DNA of 15,927 nt. Origin: Tetmemena sp. SeJ-2015 (lineage: Eukaryota; Ciliophora; Spirotrichea; Sporadotrichida; Oxytrichidae). Location of the stretch: positions 1-15,927 of the forward strand of contig JAJKFJ010007994.1 of the NCBI GenBank assembly GCA_027382625.1, in the 5' to 3' direction. Under the pieces are notes generated by a model that saw only the letters and a program-made list of their open reading frames with translations, made no database searches and was not told where the DNA came from. Positions 9,047 through 15,926 of the stretch are shown here, piece by piece. The position numbers were made by a program, and so were the translations under genes. Position 1 is the stretch's first letter; each line of letters starts with the position of its first letter.

Positions 9047-9634
9047 TGGAGTAATAGAAACAGATATTGAATTAGATTTTAAGTTCTCAAAAAATTCTTC
9101 ATTTGTTCATTTAGCATTCATATTTAAAACAACTGCAATATGATTTCAAATTTAATACACCAGATTAGCAATCTTCCTATAAATATGTTCGTGCTTTAAA
9201 TAATTTTTATACTTAAATAATGAAGATGAAAATTAAATAAAATAATATAAAATTATTTATTTGTTTGTTTGAGAAGGAATAAAATAAAACTGTATTTCTT
9301 TCCTAAAGAAACAAAAGTGAATCATTCTTGATAATTAAGATAAGTACTATTTAATCAAACAAATGATAATGGACCCTATTTTAGGTAATAATACCATATT
9401 GAATAAAAATTCTTCTTTTAAAATTTAATCGAGCAGAATAGATGATAATGATTTTAAAAAGACATTCTCTCTCATTATAATGTAAAAGGATAATAAAACA
9501 ATGAATTCTGTTTTATTATCACAAAATAAGTGTATTTATTCAAATTTCTTTATTCTCTCTATTATATAAACAACATTTTTGTATAAAAATTCTGGAATTG
9601 TATTAACTTTTTTTTTAAAAGTGAAAAATAATGA
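9047..9634. other. AT-rich non-coding interval
   Basis: AT-rich, with poly-T and poly-A runs and no protein-like frame. An imperfect repetition of ATAAAACA/TGTTTTAT words occurs at about 9485-9525. Nothing else identified. Confidence 0.4.
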
Positions 9635-9820
9635 TAAGATTTGTGCCAGAATTTCAATGTTGACATGGAAACGATGATTTTAAAGTTTGAGGCTAAAAAG
9701 CAAGGTTGGCAAAATGAGAATACTGACTAGTTTAATAGGCAAGAGGCGCCCTTTGAAATTGTGTACAACCTTGTTCAAATTAGATAATTTGACAAATAGA
9801 AATGGATTAAACTCCTAAAT
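9635..9820 (+). CDS. Unrecognised coding piece (probable MDS)
   Basis: After a TGA at 9632-9634 the frame reads QNFNVDMETMILKFEAKKQG, then WQNENTDQFNRQEAPFEIVY and NLVQIRQFDKQKWIK. The composition is clearly protein-like (W, P, acidic/basic mix), with TAG/TAA as Gln. The frame remains open to 10207, but the part after about 9820 is low-complexity AT-rich DNA, so an MDS edge near 9815-9820 is likely. ATG codons at 9665 and 9674 could be starts. It lies upstream of the POLA2 pieces on the same strand and might encode part of the divergent POLA2 N-terminus, but I see no sequence support for that. Function unknown. Confidence 0.45.
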
Positions 9821-10286
9821 TATAATTTAAAGTTATATATGATGAAAGGGCTCTCTAACTTATTTCATGAATTAATTTCAAAATTTGTGCGTTTTTTACT
9901 ATTTCTAAACATTAAAAATTAAGTTATTAATATCAATTTGTAATTATTTCTTGAGTAAAGTTGCTAACTTTTTCATTTCTAATATGAAATCTAAAAGACT
10001 TATAAATTAATTTGGAAATATTAAAATATAACTTCATTAAAATAAAGTAGAACCTATGAATAATTCAAGAAAAATAAAATAATTATTTATAATTGCCAAA
10101 ATCATCAAATAAAGATTAAGTAATTTGTAAATTTGATAATAAAATAACTTGAAATGTACTGTAATTATGTTTTTATTTTGTTTTTTTCTTTCCGCAAGAA
10201 TTTAATTTGATATAGATCATGGATAAACTAAAATAAAGAAAGATTAGCTATGAGTGATTTATAATATGTGATTGCTTTAATATATT
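9821..10286. other. AT-rich non-coding interval
   Basis: Very AT-rich and low-complexity. Both flanking reading frames stay open into it only because TGA is rare here. No repeats or RNA genes noticed. Confidence 0.35.
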
Positions 10287-10582
10287 AAACTTATAATTTT
10301 GGTTGAGATTCTTACTGAGAGGACTTAGGTTGATAGATTTAGATCCCATTTTAAGATTGTAATTATTTTAAGATGCTAGTTGGAGTTATGAATGTTGATG
10401 CTATTGAGATTTAAGTTTTTGAATGACTTATTTTTGTTAGGATAATTAATGCTGTTCAGGAGGGAAGCCATCTTTGTATTATGTTGTTTTGAAGTTTAGG
10501 ATGGTGTGCAATTTGTTTGAGTTGAGGTTTACGGTAGTTGCTTCTGATAGAGGCGAATAGCCGTAAAAGAAGAAGAAGACAT
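10287..10582 (-). CDS. Unrecognised Q/S/N-rich coding piece on the minus strand
   Basis: The plus strand is unusually G/T-rich here, so the coding strand is the minus. Reading from about 10584 downward gives FYGYSPLSEATTVNLNSNK, then YKDGFPPEQHQLSQQKQVIQ and KMGSKSINLSPLSKNLNQ, with many TAA/TAG as Gln. This frame is open from 10643 to a TGA complementing 10065-10067, about 192 codons; only the upper half looks coding. A second minus frame starts at an ATG (10582) as MSSSSFTAIRLYQKQLPQ and ends in TGA at 10217-10219 (121 codons), an alternative. The upstream edge (ACTATTTTAG just before the ATGTCT) could be an intron 3' end or an MDS junction. Low-complexity Q-rich protein; function unknown. 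Confidence 0.4.
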
Positions 10583-10769
10583 CTAAAATAGTAAAAATTA
10601 AATCAATCACAATAACTAATAAAATATGAAACTGCAAAAACTTTCATCTATTTCTACCAATAACTATTCACAATTTTATATTCAATTATTAGTAAATGTT
10701 TGAGACTAAATACATATTAATTTAGATTTTAAATACATTTATTTGATTAAATATTAATTTACAATTGTT

Positions 10770-10891
10770 CTTGACTCTTTGAAATCTTCATAGAAGAAGA
10801 ACTTTTCAGATCAAGGAGTATTTAATTAACCAACATTTAAGAAGAGCTTGCCTAACTAAACAGTAAATATCACTTCTACTAGAGTTTTGAG
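10770..10891 (+). CDS. Candidate POLA2 MDS1 (N-terminal linker region), tentative
   Basis: A compositionally coding stretch upstream of MDS2 on the same strand. One frame reads EEELFRSRSIQLTNIQEELA then QLNSKYHFYQSFE; it can be joined in phase to MDS2 by a shared TTTTGAG (10885-10891 and 11964-11970). A shared GATAAA (10913-10918 and 11986-11991) would also join in phase. A second frame, VLDSLKSSQKKNFSDQGVF then FKKSLPNQTVNITSTRVLSE, looks equally protein-like but cannot use these pointers. The GC-rich tail to about 10960 (AAGGGGGAGGCCATGGG) suggests coding may extend past the first pointer. POLA2 N-terminal regions are poorly conserved, so assignment rests on order and strand only. Confidence 0.3.
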
Positions 10892-11152
10892 CGAAGGCCC
10901 CTAGGCTTAGAAGATAAAGGGGGAGGCCATGGGAAGCATCATTAAAAGAATCTCAATGGTTAAACCACAAAATTATTTGATTATAAGTTTTATGGAATAA
11001 AATAAGCATGACTAAAGCAAACCATTTGACCATTAATTCTTTTTTATAAGAGAGATCGTATAAATTTCTCCTAAGATATCCAAATGTATTATATGTTTAA
11101 ATTTACGTCCAATATGCTATTAGATTGGTCTCATCTTCAATTAATATAGTAT

Positions 11153-11185
11153 GATTGAATACGGTTGTGTGATCGCAGGTTGATG
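11153..11185 (+). repeat. Left arm of an imperfect inverted repeat that encodes a protein C-terminus
   Basis: Its reverse complement matches 11699-11729 closely (CATCAACCTGCGAT shared exactly, then scattered differences). On the plus strand it reads IEYGCVIAG followed by TGA at 11181-11183. Confidence 0.6.
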
Positions 11186-11698
11186 CGCTTAAAATAAACA
11201 TATTAGGAATATACAGGAATATAGTATTATTTGAAGTTAGATGTAAGCTGCAACAAGAAGTGCATTAGAAAATAGTTTAGAAATCTTTTTTTACTTGATC
11301 TTTTACACAATTAAAATTTGCCTTCTTCTTCATCATCATCAACTGAATATACAGAATTAAGTTGTATTAAATGAATCTTACCAAATTGAGTGAAGTAGAT
11401 ATTTATGTTTTGAGCACTATGATGTTAGATTATCGATTTAAATTGAGCTAATTTAAGTAAATATCTCTCCGACTTCCTCGCTCAATCTAAAAAAATGTTA
11501 AAATATTTATAACTTTAGCATGTACCCCATGATTGCTGATTAATAATGGTTAGCAGCTGCTTACAAGAAGGACTCAAAAGTTTCAAAGCATTCCTAAGGG
11601 TATTATCTTTTTACTTATTGTCTCTGTCTTCTTCTTCCTCTTCATCATTCTCATTATCTATTAAAATAATGCTCAAATATTTTCGTTTATTATAAGAA

Positions 11699-11731
11699 CA
11701 TCAACCTGCGATATCACAATCGTATTCATCC
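11699..11731 (-). repeat. Right arm of the inverted repeat; same C-terminus on the minus strand
   Basis: Read on the minus strand it gives DEYDCDIAG followed by TGA (complement of 11701-11703), parallel to the left arm's IEYGCVIAG-stop. The shared codon phase and stop suggest that both arms descend from the same 3' end of a coding sequence rather than from transposon ends. Confidence 0.6.
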
Positions 11732-11733
11732 TA

Positions 11734-11963
11734 TAATGGTTTCACGATCAAGCACTGAAGTTAAAAAGATTATTTTTTTTAAAAAAAAAATTCTGATTTG
11801 ATAGAATAAATCTCTTAGACTTATCTTTGACTTTATAACAAAAAGTATAACTTGATTTTAATTATTAATGACTTTAATTAGTTAAAAACTTTAATTTTAT
11901 TTATTAGCCATAAAAAATTGAATGGTTAAACTGATTAAATAATTCAATAAAAAACTAAATATA
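11734..11963. other. AT-rich interval
   Basis: AT-rich, with a T8A10 run at about 11773-11790. A GATCAAGCACTGAAGTTAA stretch (11747-11765) superficially resembles the 5S rRNA internal control region but is not followed by the rest of a 5S gene. No other feature seen. Confidence 0.35.
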
Positions 11964-12111
11964 TTTTGAGTTTAGTAAGGATCATGATAAAAAGCAAGAT
12001 GCAGCAAAGAGTTAAAAGCATATTGAGGAGCAATACTTAACTAGAAAATCTAGAGGATAAACTCGAGGAGATGTCTTCAATAAAGAACTTAAGCCTTATG
12101 TTTCTCTTAAT
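11964..12111 (+). CDS. POLA2: POLA2 MDS2: start of the conserved body of DNA polymerase alpha subunit B
   Basis: The frame (codon starts as 12001) reads FSKDHDKKQDAAKSQKHIEE then QYLTRKSRGQTRGDVFNKEL and KPYVSLN. In POLA2/Pol12 proteins a short Y/F-xx-R...G...N-xx-L element precedes the OB-fold region; YLTRKSRGQTRGDVFNKEL fits it in outline. The MDS ends at pointer TAAT (12108-12111), which joins in phase to MDS3 to give YVSLNRNGNFNIKPREPF. Two TAAs are read as Gln. The frame is open upstream to 11931, so the left edge is uncertain (TTTTGAG at 11964-11970 is one candidate pointer). A second frame, from ATG 11999 (MQQRVKSILRSN...), is also open but does not lead into MDS3. Confidence 0.55.
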
Positions 12112-13176
12112 ATAATCCAAATTTAATGTTATCATATTTTAATTCAAATATGAAGAGTTATAAATTACTGCACGCTAAGCTGTGAGATACTCTTTAAATT
12201 ATTTTATTTTAGCATAAGTTTGTTCTATAATCATTAAAGTAGGAGAAAACAAAAGAGAGATATTGTTATTTTTAACTCTTAACCAAGAATATAGATAAAT
12301 TAAAACCAATTGTGAGGTATATTTTTTGAAACCTCCTAAGAAGAAGTTACAAGGATAAAAGTTTATTATAATTTAATGCATTTTTGACAGTCAAAAATTA
12401 AATACAAAACTTACACATCATTTAAAATTTTTAAACTAATAAATGATTTAATTAATTTTTTTAATTGCCATCTATATTACCCTTATTTATTCTGATAGGT
12501 TTAAGCTATAAATGAAGTTTATTTTGAATTATTTTAACTTTAAACATTTTATCATTGATATGTATATTACATTTGTCTGTATTGCTAATACATCGCTGAA
12601 ATTTATAGGATAACATTCCCATTTAAATAATGTTAGCATAATAAAATATAGATTTACATTAAAAAGTATTAATTTTAAATATTGAATTATAATTCACTCA
12701 AATTCAATTGACATAAATAATAAATTGAAAAGGCAAAGTCTCAAATATTAAAAATAACTATATTTTAATACCCAGTAAATCTATAATTTAGATCTAAGAC
12801 AAAGGTAAAGAAATTAATTTTCCTCTAAAAATTGAGAGTAAATTTTATTATAAAAATAGATGCAATTTATAATGAGACTCATTATCATTTCCTAGTTTTG
12901 TAGTAGGAAAAAATATAATTAGTATTTTAGTATTTATTTAATAGTTTTAATTATATAAAAATATTAAAATTTTGAGTAAATCACTCGCATTTGTCTTTTC
13001 ATTGTTTTTAAATGAAGCTACTCAAAAATCCAACTAAAACTTAAGATATCAGTATATTTTTTAGATAAATGATATCGTGTTTTCTTTCTACTTAATTTAA
13101 TTAAAAAGTTAACATTACCTATTTAAATTTGAGTTTAATTAAATAAACATTTAGTTTTCTGATTTAAGCTAGCGAG
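12108..13176. other. IES of ~1069 bp in POLA2, pointer TAAT
   Basis: TAAT at 12108-12111 and 13177-13180 have the same codon phase (third base of one codon plus the AAT codon). Removing 12108-13176 joins VSLN to RNGNFN without a stop. The insert is AT-rich. It contains one long TGA-free frame (about 12000-12680, with YEELQITARQAVRYSL at 12145-12190), which I regard as mostly chance. A 4-bp pointer is short, so neighbouring repeats could be the true boundary. Confidence 0.5.
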
Positions 13177-13369
13177 TAATAGAAATGGAAACTTTAATAT
13201 AAAGCCTAGAGAGCCTTTTAGTTACGAAATACTGAATTTGACTAATCAAATGAAAGTGAGCAGCCTGCAACTCCACTTTGATATAATTCAACAGCATTTC
13301 AAAAATCAGCTCAGAGTTGAAACCTTTAATCAACTTGGAGATGTCGACACTGAGCATCAAATTTACATT
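13177..13369 (+). CDS. POLA2: POLA2 MDS3: segment before the OB fold
   Basis: Reads RNGNFNIKPREPFSYEILNL, then TNQMKVSSLQLHFDIIQQHF and KNQLRVETFNQLGDVDTEHQ. This matches the usual POLA2 order, in which a Y-x-F/M-hydrophobic helix pair (the 'M-F-x-K-L...' region) is followed by I-E-x-F-x-P/L-x... and then the GRI of the OB fold. The next MDS begins IGRVVAYS. The 3' edge is ambiguous between AATT (13360-13363) and ATT (13367-13372); the latter gives EHQIYIIGRVV, the better length for the family. Beyond about 13372 the frame degenerates and meets TGA before 13490. The minus-strand ORF over the same bases is a shadow. Confidence 0.65.
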
Positions 13370-13546
13370 ATTTATCTAATTTAATTAAAATATTTCCTCT
13401 TTTTTAAAATTGCGAGAATTTTAAATAAAATTTATTTTTCTTAAAGCTTAGTCTATCTATTCTCTTTGAAATCAAAATAATGACGATTTTAAAATAAACA
13501 TATATCAGGTTTTAAGAAATATAAATAATTATAGCCTTAAAGGATA
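13370..13546. other. IES of ~180 bp in POLA2, short pointer AATT or ATT
   Basis: AT-rich insert between EHQIYII and IGRVVAYS. Candidate repeats are AATT at 13360-13363/13546-13549 (186 bp) and ATT at 13367-13369 or 13370-13372/13547-13549 (180 or 177 bp). All are multiples of three, matching the fact that both flanking MDSs are in the same frame. In-frame TGA inside the insert shows that it must be removed. No GT lies at the left edge, so an intron is unlikely. Confidence 0.6.
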
Positions 13547-13748
13547 ATTGGAAGAGTAGTTGCTTATAGTCATGAAGAGTAGCGACTAAGCGAGGGGAAC
13601 GTGGGTCTTGTGAATTTCTCAGAAGATTAGGAGCAAGGAGTTTTCAAGGTGAGACTGAATCTTGCTGAAATTTAAGAATATTCCTTTATGGAGGGAGAGG
13701 TGATTGTTGCTGAAGGCTTTGTAGATACCACTTCTTCAGAGAAATTCA
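13547..13748 (+). CDS. POLA2: POLA2 MDS4: OB-fold segment of DNA polymerase alpha subunit B
   Basis: Reads IGRVVAYSHEEQRLSEGN, VGLVNFSEDQEQGVFKVRLN, LAEIQEYSFMEGEVIVAEGF and VDTTSSEKF. The order G-R-I/V, then V-x-L/V-D/N-L-x-E/Q-I/L-x-E/K-Y-S-x-F/M-x-G-x-V-x-x-x-E-G is that of the POLA2 OB domain. POLA2 is the non-catalytic B subunit of DNA polymerase alpha-primase; it tethers the polymerase and primase at replication origins in the nucleus. Three codons inside this conserved block (TAG at 13586, TAG at 13628, TAA at 13673) must be Gln, which is direct evidence for the ciliate code. The MDS ends at pointer AATTCA (13743-13748). Confidence 0.8.
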
Positions 13749-13774
13749 TAATATAAAATTAATTATATAATTCA
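13743..13774. other. 26-bp IES in POLA2, pointer AATTCA
   Basis: AATTCA at 13743-13748 and 13769-13774. Removing 26 bp (2 mod 3) gives GAGAAATTCAACGTCTCC, read EKFNVS, and corrects the frame for everything downstream. The insert is pure A/T apart from the pointer. It lacks GT...AG ends, so it is not a spliceosomal intron. Confidence 0.8.
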
Positions 13775-14633
13775 ACGTCTCCAAAATCCATAAGCCCCAA
13801 CCTCTGCCTCTAAGGTCAAACGTTGACATAAACTAAATGCAACAGATCTCCTATGAGAACTATAATGATAGACCTCTGACCATAATGATTGCCAAGGGAC
13901 CTTTTACTTTCTCTAAGAACTTGGGCTATAGTGGACTCAATGACTTCTTGAAAGAAGTTACCAAGCAAAATCCTCAACTGATCATCATGATGGGGCCCTT
14001 TGTTGACATCAACAATGACGAAGTTAAAGAAGGATCGATCTATTATGAGAGTAATGGAGAAAAGGTAAACAACCTCTATTTAATATAATTTTGAATACTA
14101 TTAAGAATGGTATATTCGTAAGCCATGATTTATTTTTGAGGAGCTTTTTGAAGATATGATTGCTGTGATTTCAGAGAGCATCTCTCACATTCTATCAGCA
14201 AAGGTGATATTCGTGCCTTCTCACTTGGACATCTTTAGTTTGGAAACTATCCCTTAAACTCCGTTCGGCCCTACCCATTTCAAGAACATGAAGGATAAAG
14301 CAATTGCTGTATCGAATCCAGCATTTGTGAATTTGAATGAGTTTAAGGTAGGAATCGCAAATGCTTTTTTATTTAAATATTGATGCTGACATAATAAAGG
14401 AGATGTGCAGTAGTATGATCTACAAAAATGGCCCTAGTGGTAAAATAGATCATGGTCTAAGAATGATGCTTGAACAAAGAAATATGTTCCCAGTGTTTCC
14501 TTTGCAGAGCCATTCTAACCCTCACGATGATATTCCTGTTGACTACTCATAAATCACTAAATTCATGATCCATGAAGACTGCAATCCTGATATAATAATT
14601 GTCCCTTCTGATTTAACCACCTTTACCAAGTTT
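13769..14633 (+). CDS. POLA2: POLA2 MDS5: calcineurin-like phosphodiesterase-fold domain of subunit B
   Basis: Begins FNVSKIHKPQPLPL and continues RPLTIMIAKGPFTFSK, the family's 'ACGPYT' element; LIIMMGPFVDINNDEV, the 'LFGPFLD' element; SAKVIFVPSHLDIF; FVNLNEFKVGIAN; MLEQRNMFPVFPL; HDDIPVDYS; and CNPDIIIVPSDLTTFTKF. The order and spacing are those of the inactive phosphodiesterase fold of POLA2. Two frame changes occur inside: a GT-AG intron at 14065-14140, and a one-base change at the T6 run near 14358-14366. TAA codons (for example 14256 and 14550) are Gln. The MDS ends at pointer AAGTTT (14628-14633). The longest ATG-initiated ORF in it (13837-14088) is only part of the gene; its ATG is not the start. 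Confidence 0.85.
14065..14140 (+). other. Probable spliceosomal intron in POLA2 (76 bp, GT-AG)
   Basis: Starts GTAAAC directly after the codon for GEK and ends TTTATTTTTGAG before GAGCTTTTTGAA (ELFEDM). Length 76 (1 mod 3) gives exactly the frame change needed between SNGEK and ELFEDMIAVISES, and the interior is AT-rich with TGA stops. The other AG that fits the phase (14121-14122) leaves a TGA in frame. A TTTTGA repeat at 14089/14134 gives the wrong phase for an IES. Confidence 0.65.
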
Positions 14634-14896
14634 TTTTTATTCAATTAAAAATAATTAATTAAAAGTTAAGAGGTATATTTTTTTAAAAGAAATCAATCAA
14701 TAGCTTATTTGCAAAGTTTAACTTCTCTAATTATTTTTCAATTTTTACCATTAAAAAATGAATTATAATTTTTTTTTCTCTCAATAGTTGTCTCTAAAAA
14801 GATTTAAATTTTCCGGATTAAATTTTAATTCTTCCTCTCAAAATCAAATTAAAAGAACCTTTATCTTGATAAAAAATGAAAAGAAAAGATTAATAG

Positions 14897-15071
14897 ATGT
14901 TAAAAAGATTTCTTTGTCAACAAGATATTTTGAATTGTAAATAATTTAATATTGAAATTGATACCGATTTCGCAACTCTGAATTTGCTACCTTAATCAGA
15001 ATTTGAATTCCTGATTGAAGAGGGTTAACGATAATATTTTGGAGTAATTATCTTATTTAACCCAACAAAAT
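14897..15071 (+). CDS. Protein-like open frame inside the POLA2 IES
   Basis: ATG at 14897 opens MLKRFLCQQDILNCKQFNIE then IDTDFATLNLLPQSEFEFLI and EEGQRQYFGVIILFNPTK, with TAA as Gln. The composition (D, E, P, S, balanced hydrophobics) is unlike the surrounding translated AT-rich DNA, which becomes low-complexity after about 15071. The frame stays open far beyond, so its end is undefined. It may be an MDS of another gene nested in the IES, an IES-encoded gene, or chance. Not recognised. Confidence 0.3.
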
Positions 15072-15098
15072 AATTGAAAATTTTTCCTTGGGTTAAAT
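15055..15098. repeat. 11-bp perfect inverted repeat (hairpin) within the IES
   Basis: ATTTAACCCAA (15055-15065) and TTGGGTTAAAT (15088-15098), with a 22-base loop. Another GGGTTAA lies nearby at about 15022. It may be a remnant of a small element; no function is implied. Confidence 0.55.
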
Positions 15099-15381
15099 AT
15101 CTTTATTCAATAATAACTAGTTGCATCATTATGTTCTACTTTAGATATTTTTAGAACTGTATAAAAAAAAAAATATATAAACACCCATTAATTTCTTATT
15201 CTTTCATATTAAATTAAGAGAGATTAAATGAGCATAAATTATAAACTAAAGAAACTATCTTTATTATAAGTCTTCATCAATAATTTTATTTAAATAATTT
15301 AACAAAGAAAACTAGAGTTACAAATTTACAGCAGAAGTACAAGGATTTATTTAAATTATTCTCATCCTTAACATATTAATA

Positions 15382-15558
15382 AAGTTTATTGATGGACGCA
15401 TCTTCATAAATCCTGGCCCAATCATTAAGAGTGATATGGCTGGATCTTATGCACTTATAAATGTCGAGCCTTTTAACTTTCACTCATACAGAGGAGACAC
15501 TCAATCAGTGGACACTCAACTCAAAGATAGGATCAGAGTAGAAATTATTAACCTTTGA
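15382..15558 (+). CDS. POLA2: POLA2 MDS6: C-terminus of DNA polymerase alpha subunit B
   Basis: Reads KFIDGRIFINPGPIIKSDMA, then GSYALINVEPFNFHSYRGDT and QSVDTQLKDRIRVEIINL, with TGA at 15556-15558. POLA2 proteins end with a G/V-x-x-x-N-P-G-x-x-x-K/x...G-x-x-A-x-x-x-V element followed by a variable stretch and an R-x-x-V-x-I/V-x-x-I/L tail; all are visible here in order. This fixes the 3' end of the gene. The same TGA usage as elsewhere confirms TGA as stop. Downstream AT-rich sequence (15559-15660) should contain the 3' UTR and the site of macronuclear telomere addition, unless the convergent neighbour is on the same nanochromosome. Confidence 0.85.
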   Translation, partial: KFIDGRIFINPGPIIKSDMAGSYALINVEPFNFHSYRGDTQSVDTQLKDRIRVEIINL

Positions 15559-15662
15559 TCAAGATTTTTTGCAATTACGAGCTATTTATTAAAAATTTAC
15601 TAAAACATGTTTTGTAATAAGAAGATGATTTTTAAAAACATTTTATAAATAATTAAATATGA

Positions 15663-15926
15663 TCAGAATTTAGATTCAATAATCATAAGCTCATCGTCAG
15701 AATTATCTGAAGGATCATCAAAGAAATCGACTAAGTTTATTCTGGTTTCATCTACCTTATCTATAGACATCTATGTGAGATCTGCTTAAGTAGTTTACTG
15801 ATAGTTTGACTACGACATCATTTGCGTGTTTTGATCTGGGAAGGAGGAGAAGCCTTTTTCTTTTATTTTCTAAAGATTCTATTTGTTCAAGATAATCTGA
15901 GATTAGGCTAATTGCTGATCTTCTGA
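15663..15926 (-). CDS. C-terminal part of a Gln-rich, acidic-tailed protein (5' end outside window)
   Basis: Minus-strand frame from 15926 reads SEDQQLAQSQIILNKQNLQK, FSSFPDQNTQMMSQSNYQQT, ADLTQMSIDKVDETRINLVD and FFDDPSDNSDDELMIIESKF, then TGA (complement of 15663-15665). At least seven TAA/TAG codons are read as Gln. The acidic DDPSDNSDDE tail and S/T/Q-rich body suggest a disordered regulatory or nuclear protein; no domain is visible. A competing minus frame (FRRSAISLISDYLEQIE...) is open for about 70 codons but meets a TGA earlier and lacks the acidic tail. The gene converges on POLA2, with about 100 bp between stops. Confidence 0.6.

Larger units (their letters stand above)
11137..11733 (-). 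pseudogene. Minus-strand coding blocks with acidic runs, interrupted by TGAs; function uncertain
   Basis: One minus-strand frame carries three protein-like blocks separated by TGAs: KPLQDEYDCDIAG, stopping at 11701-11703; DNENDEEEEEDRDNK with NALKLLSPSCKQLLTIINQQ (about 11660-11520), stopping at 11482-11484; and ARKSERYLLKLAQFKSIIQ with NIYFTQFGKIHLIQLNSVYS and VDDDEEEGKF (11481-11314). The last frame stays open to 11137. A 39-bp GT...TTTTTTTAG stretch before the 11482 TGA looks like an intron, but removing it leaves the TGA in frame. The strand-turn pattern SAQNINIYFTQFGKIHLIQL faintly recalls PCNA-fold clamp subunits such as RAD9, offered only as a guess. The blocks lie in what would be the first IES of POLA2, so they belong to another gene. 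Confidence 0.4.
14628..15387. other. IES of 754 bp in POLA2, pointer AAGTTT
   Basis: AAGTTT at 14628-14633 and 15382-15387. Deleting one copy plus the DNA between joins TTFTK-F to IDGRIFINPG with identical codon phase, producing the family's C-terminal '...V-N-P-G' element in the correct place. The insert is AT-rich, contains an 11-bp inverted repeat (15055-15098) and a protein-like open frame from ATG 14897. Confidence 0.85.

Noticed and set aside
11747..11765. 5S rRNA-like internal control region (GATCAAGCACTGAAGTTAA)
   Set aside because: No further 5S sequence or structure follows, and the upstream bases are explained by the coding inverted repeat.
12145..12680. Long TGA-free plus-strand frame inside the 1069-bp IES
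   Set aside because: With only TGA as stop, frames of this length are expected now and then in AT-rich DNA, and most of it is low-complexity.
13169..13360. Minus-strand ORF of 63 codons
   Set aside because: Antisense shadow of POLA2 MDS3, which is in phase with its neighbours.
14089..14139. TTTTGA repeat (14089-14094 and 14134-14139) as pointers of a 45-bp IES in POLA2
   Set aside because: 45 is a multiple of three and does not give the frame change required; the GT-AG intron does.
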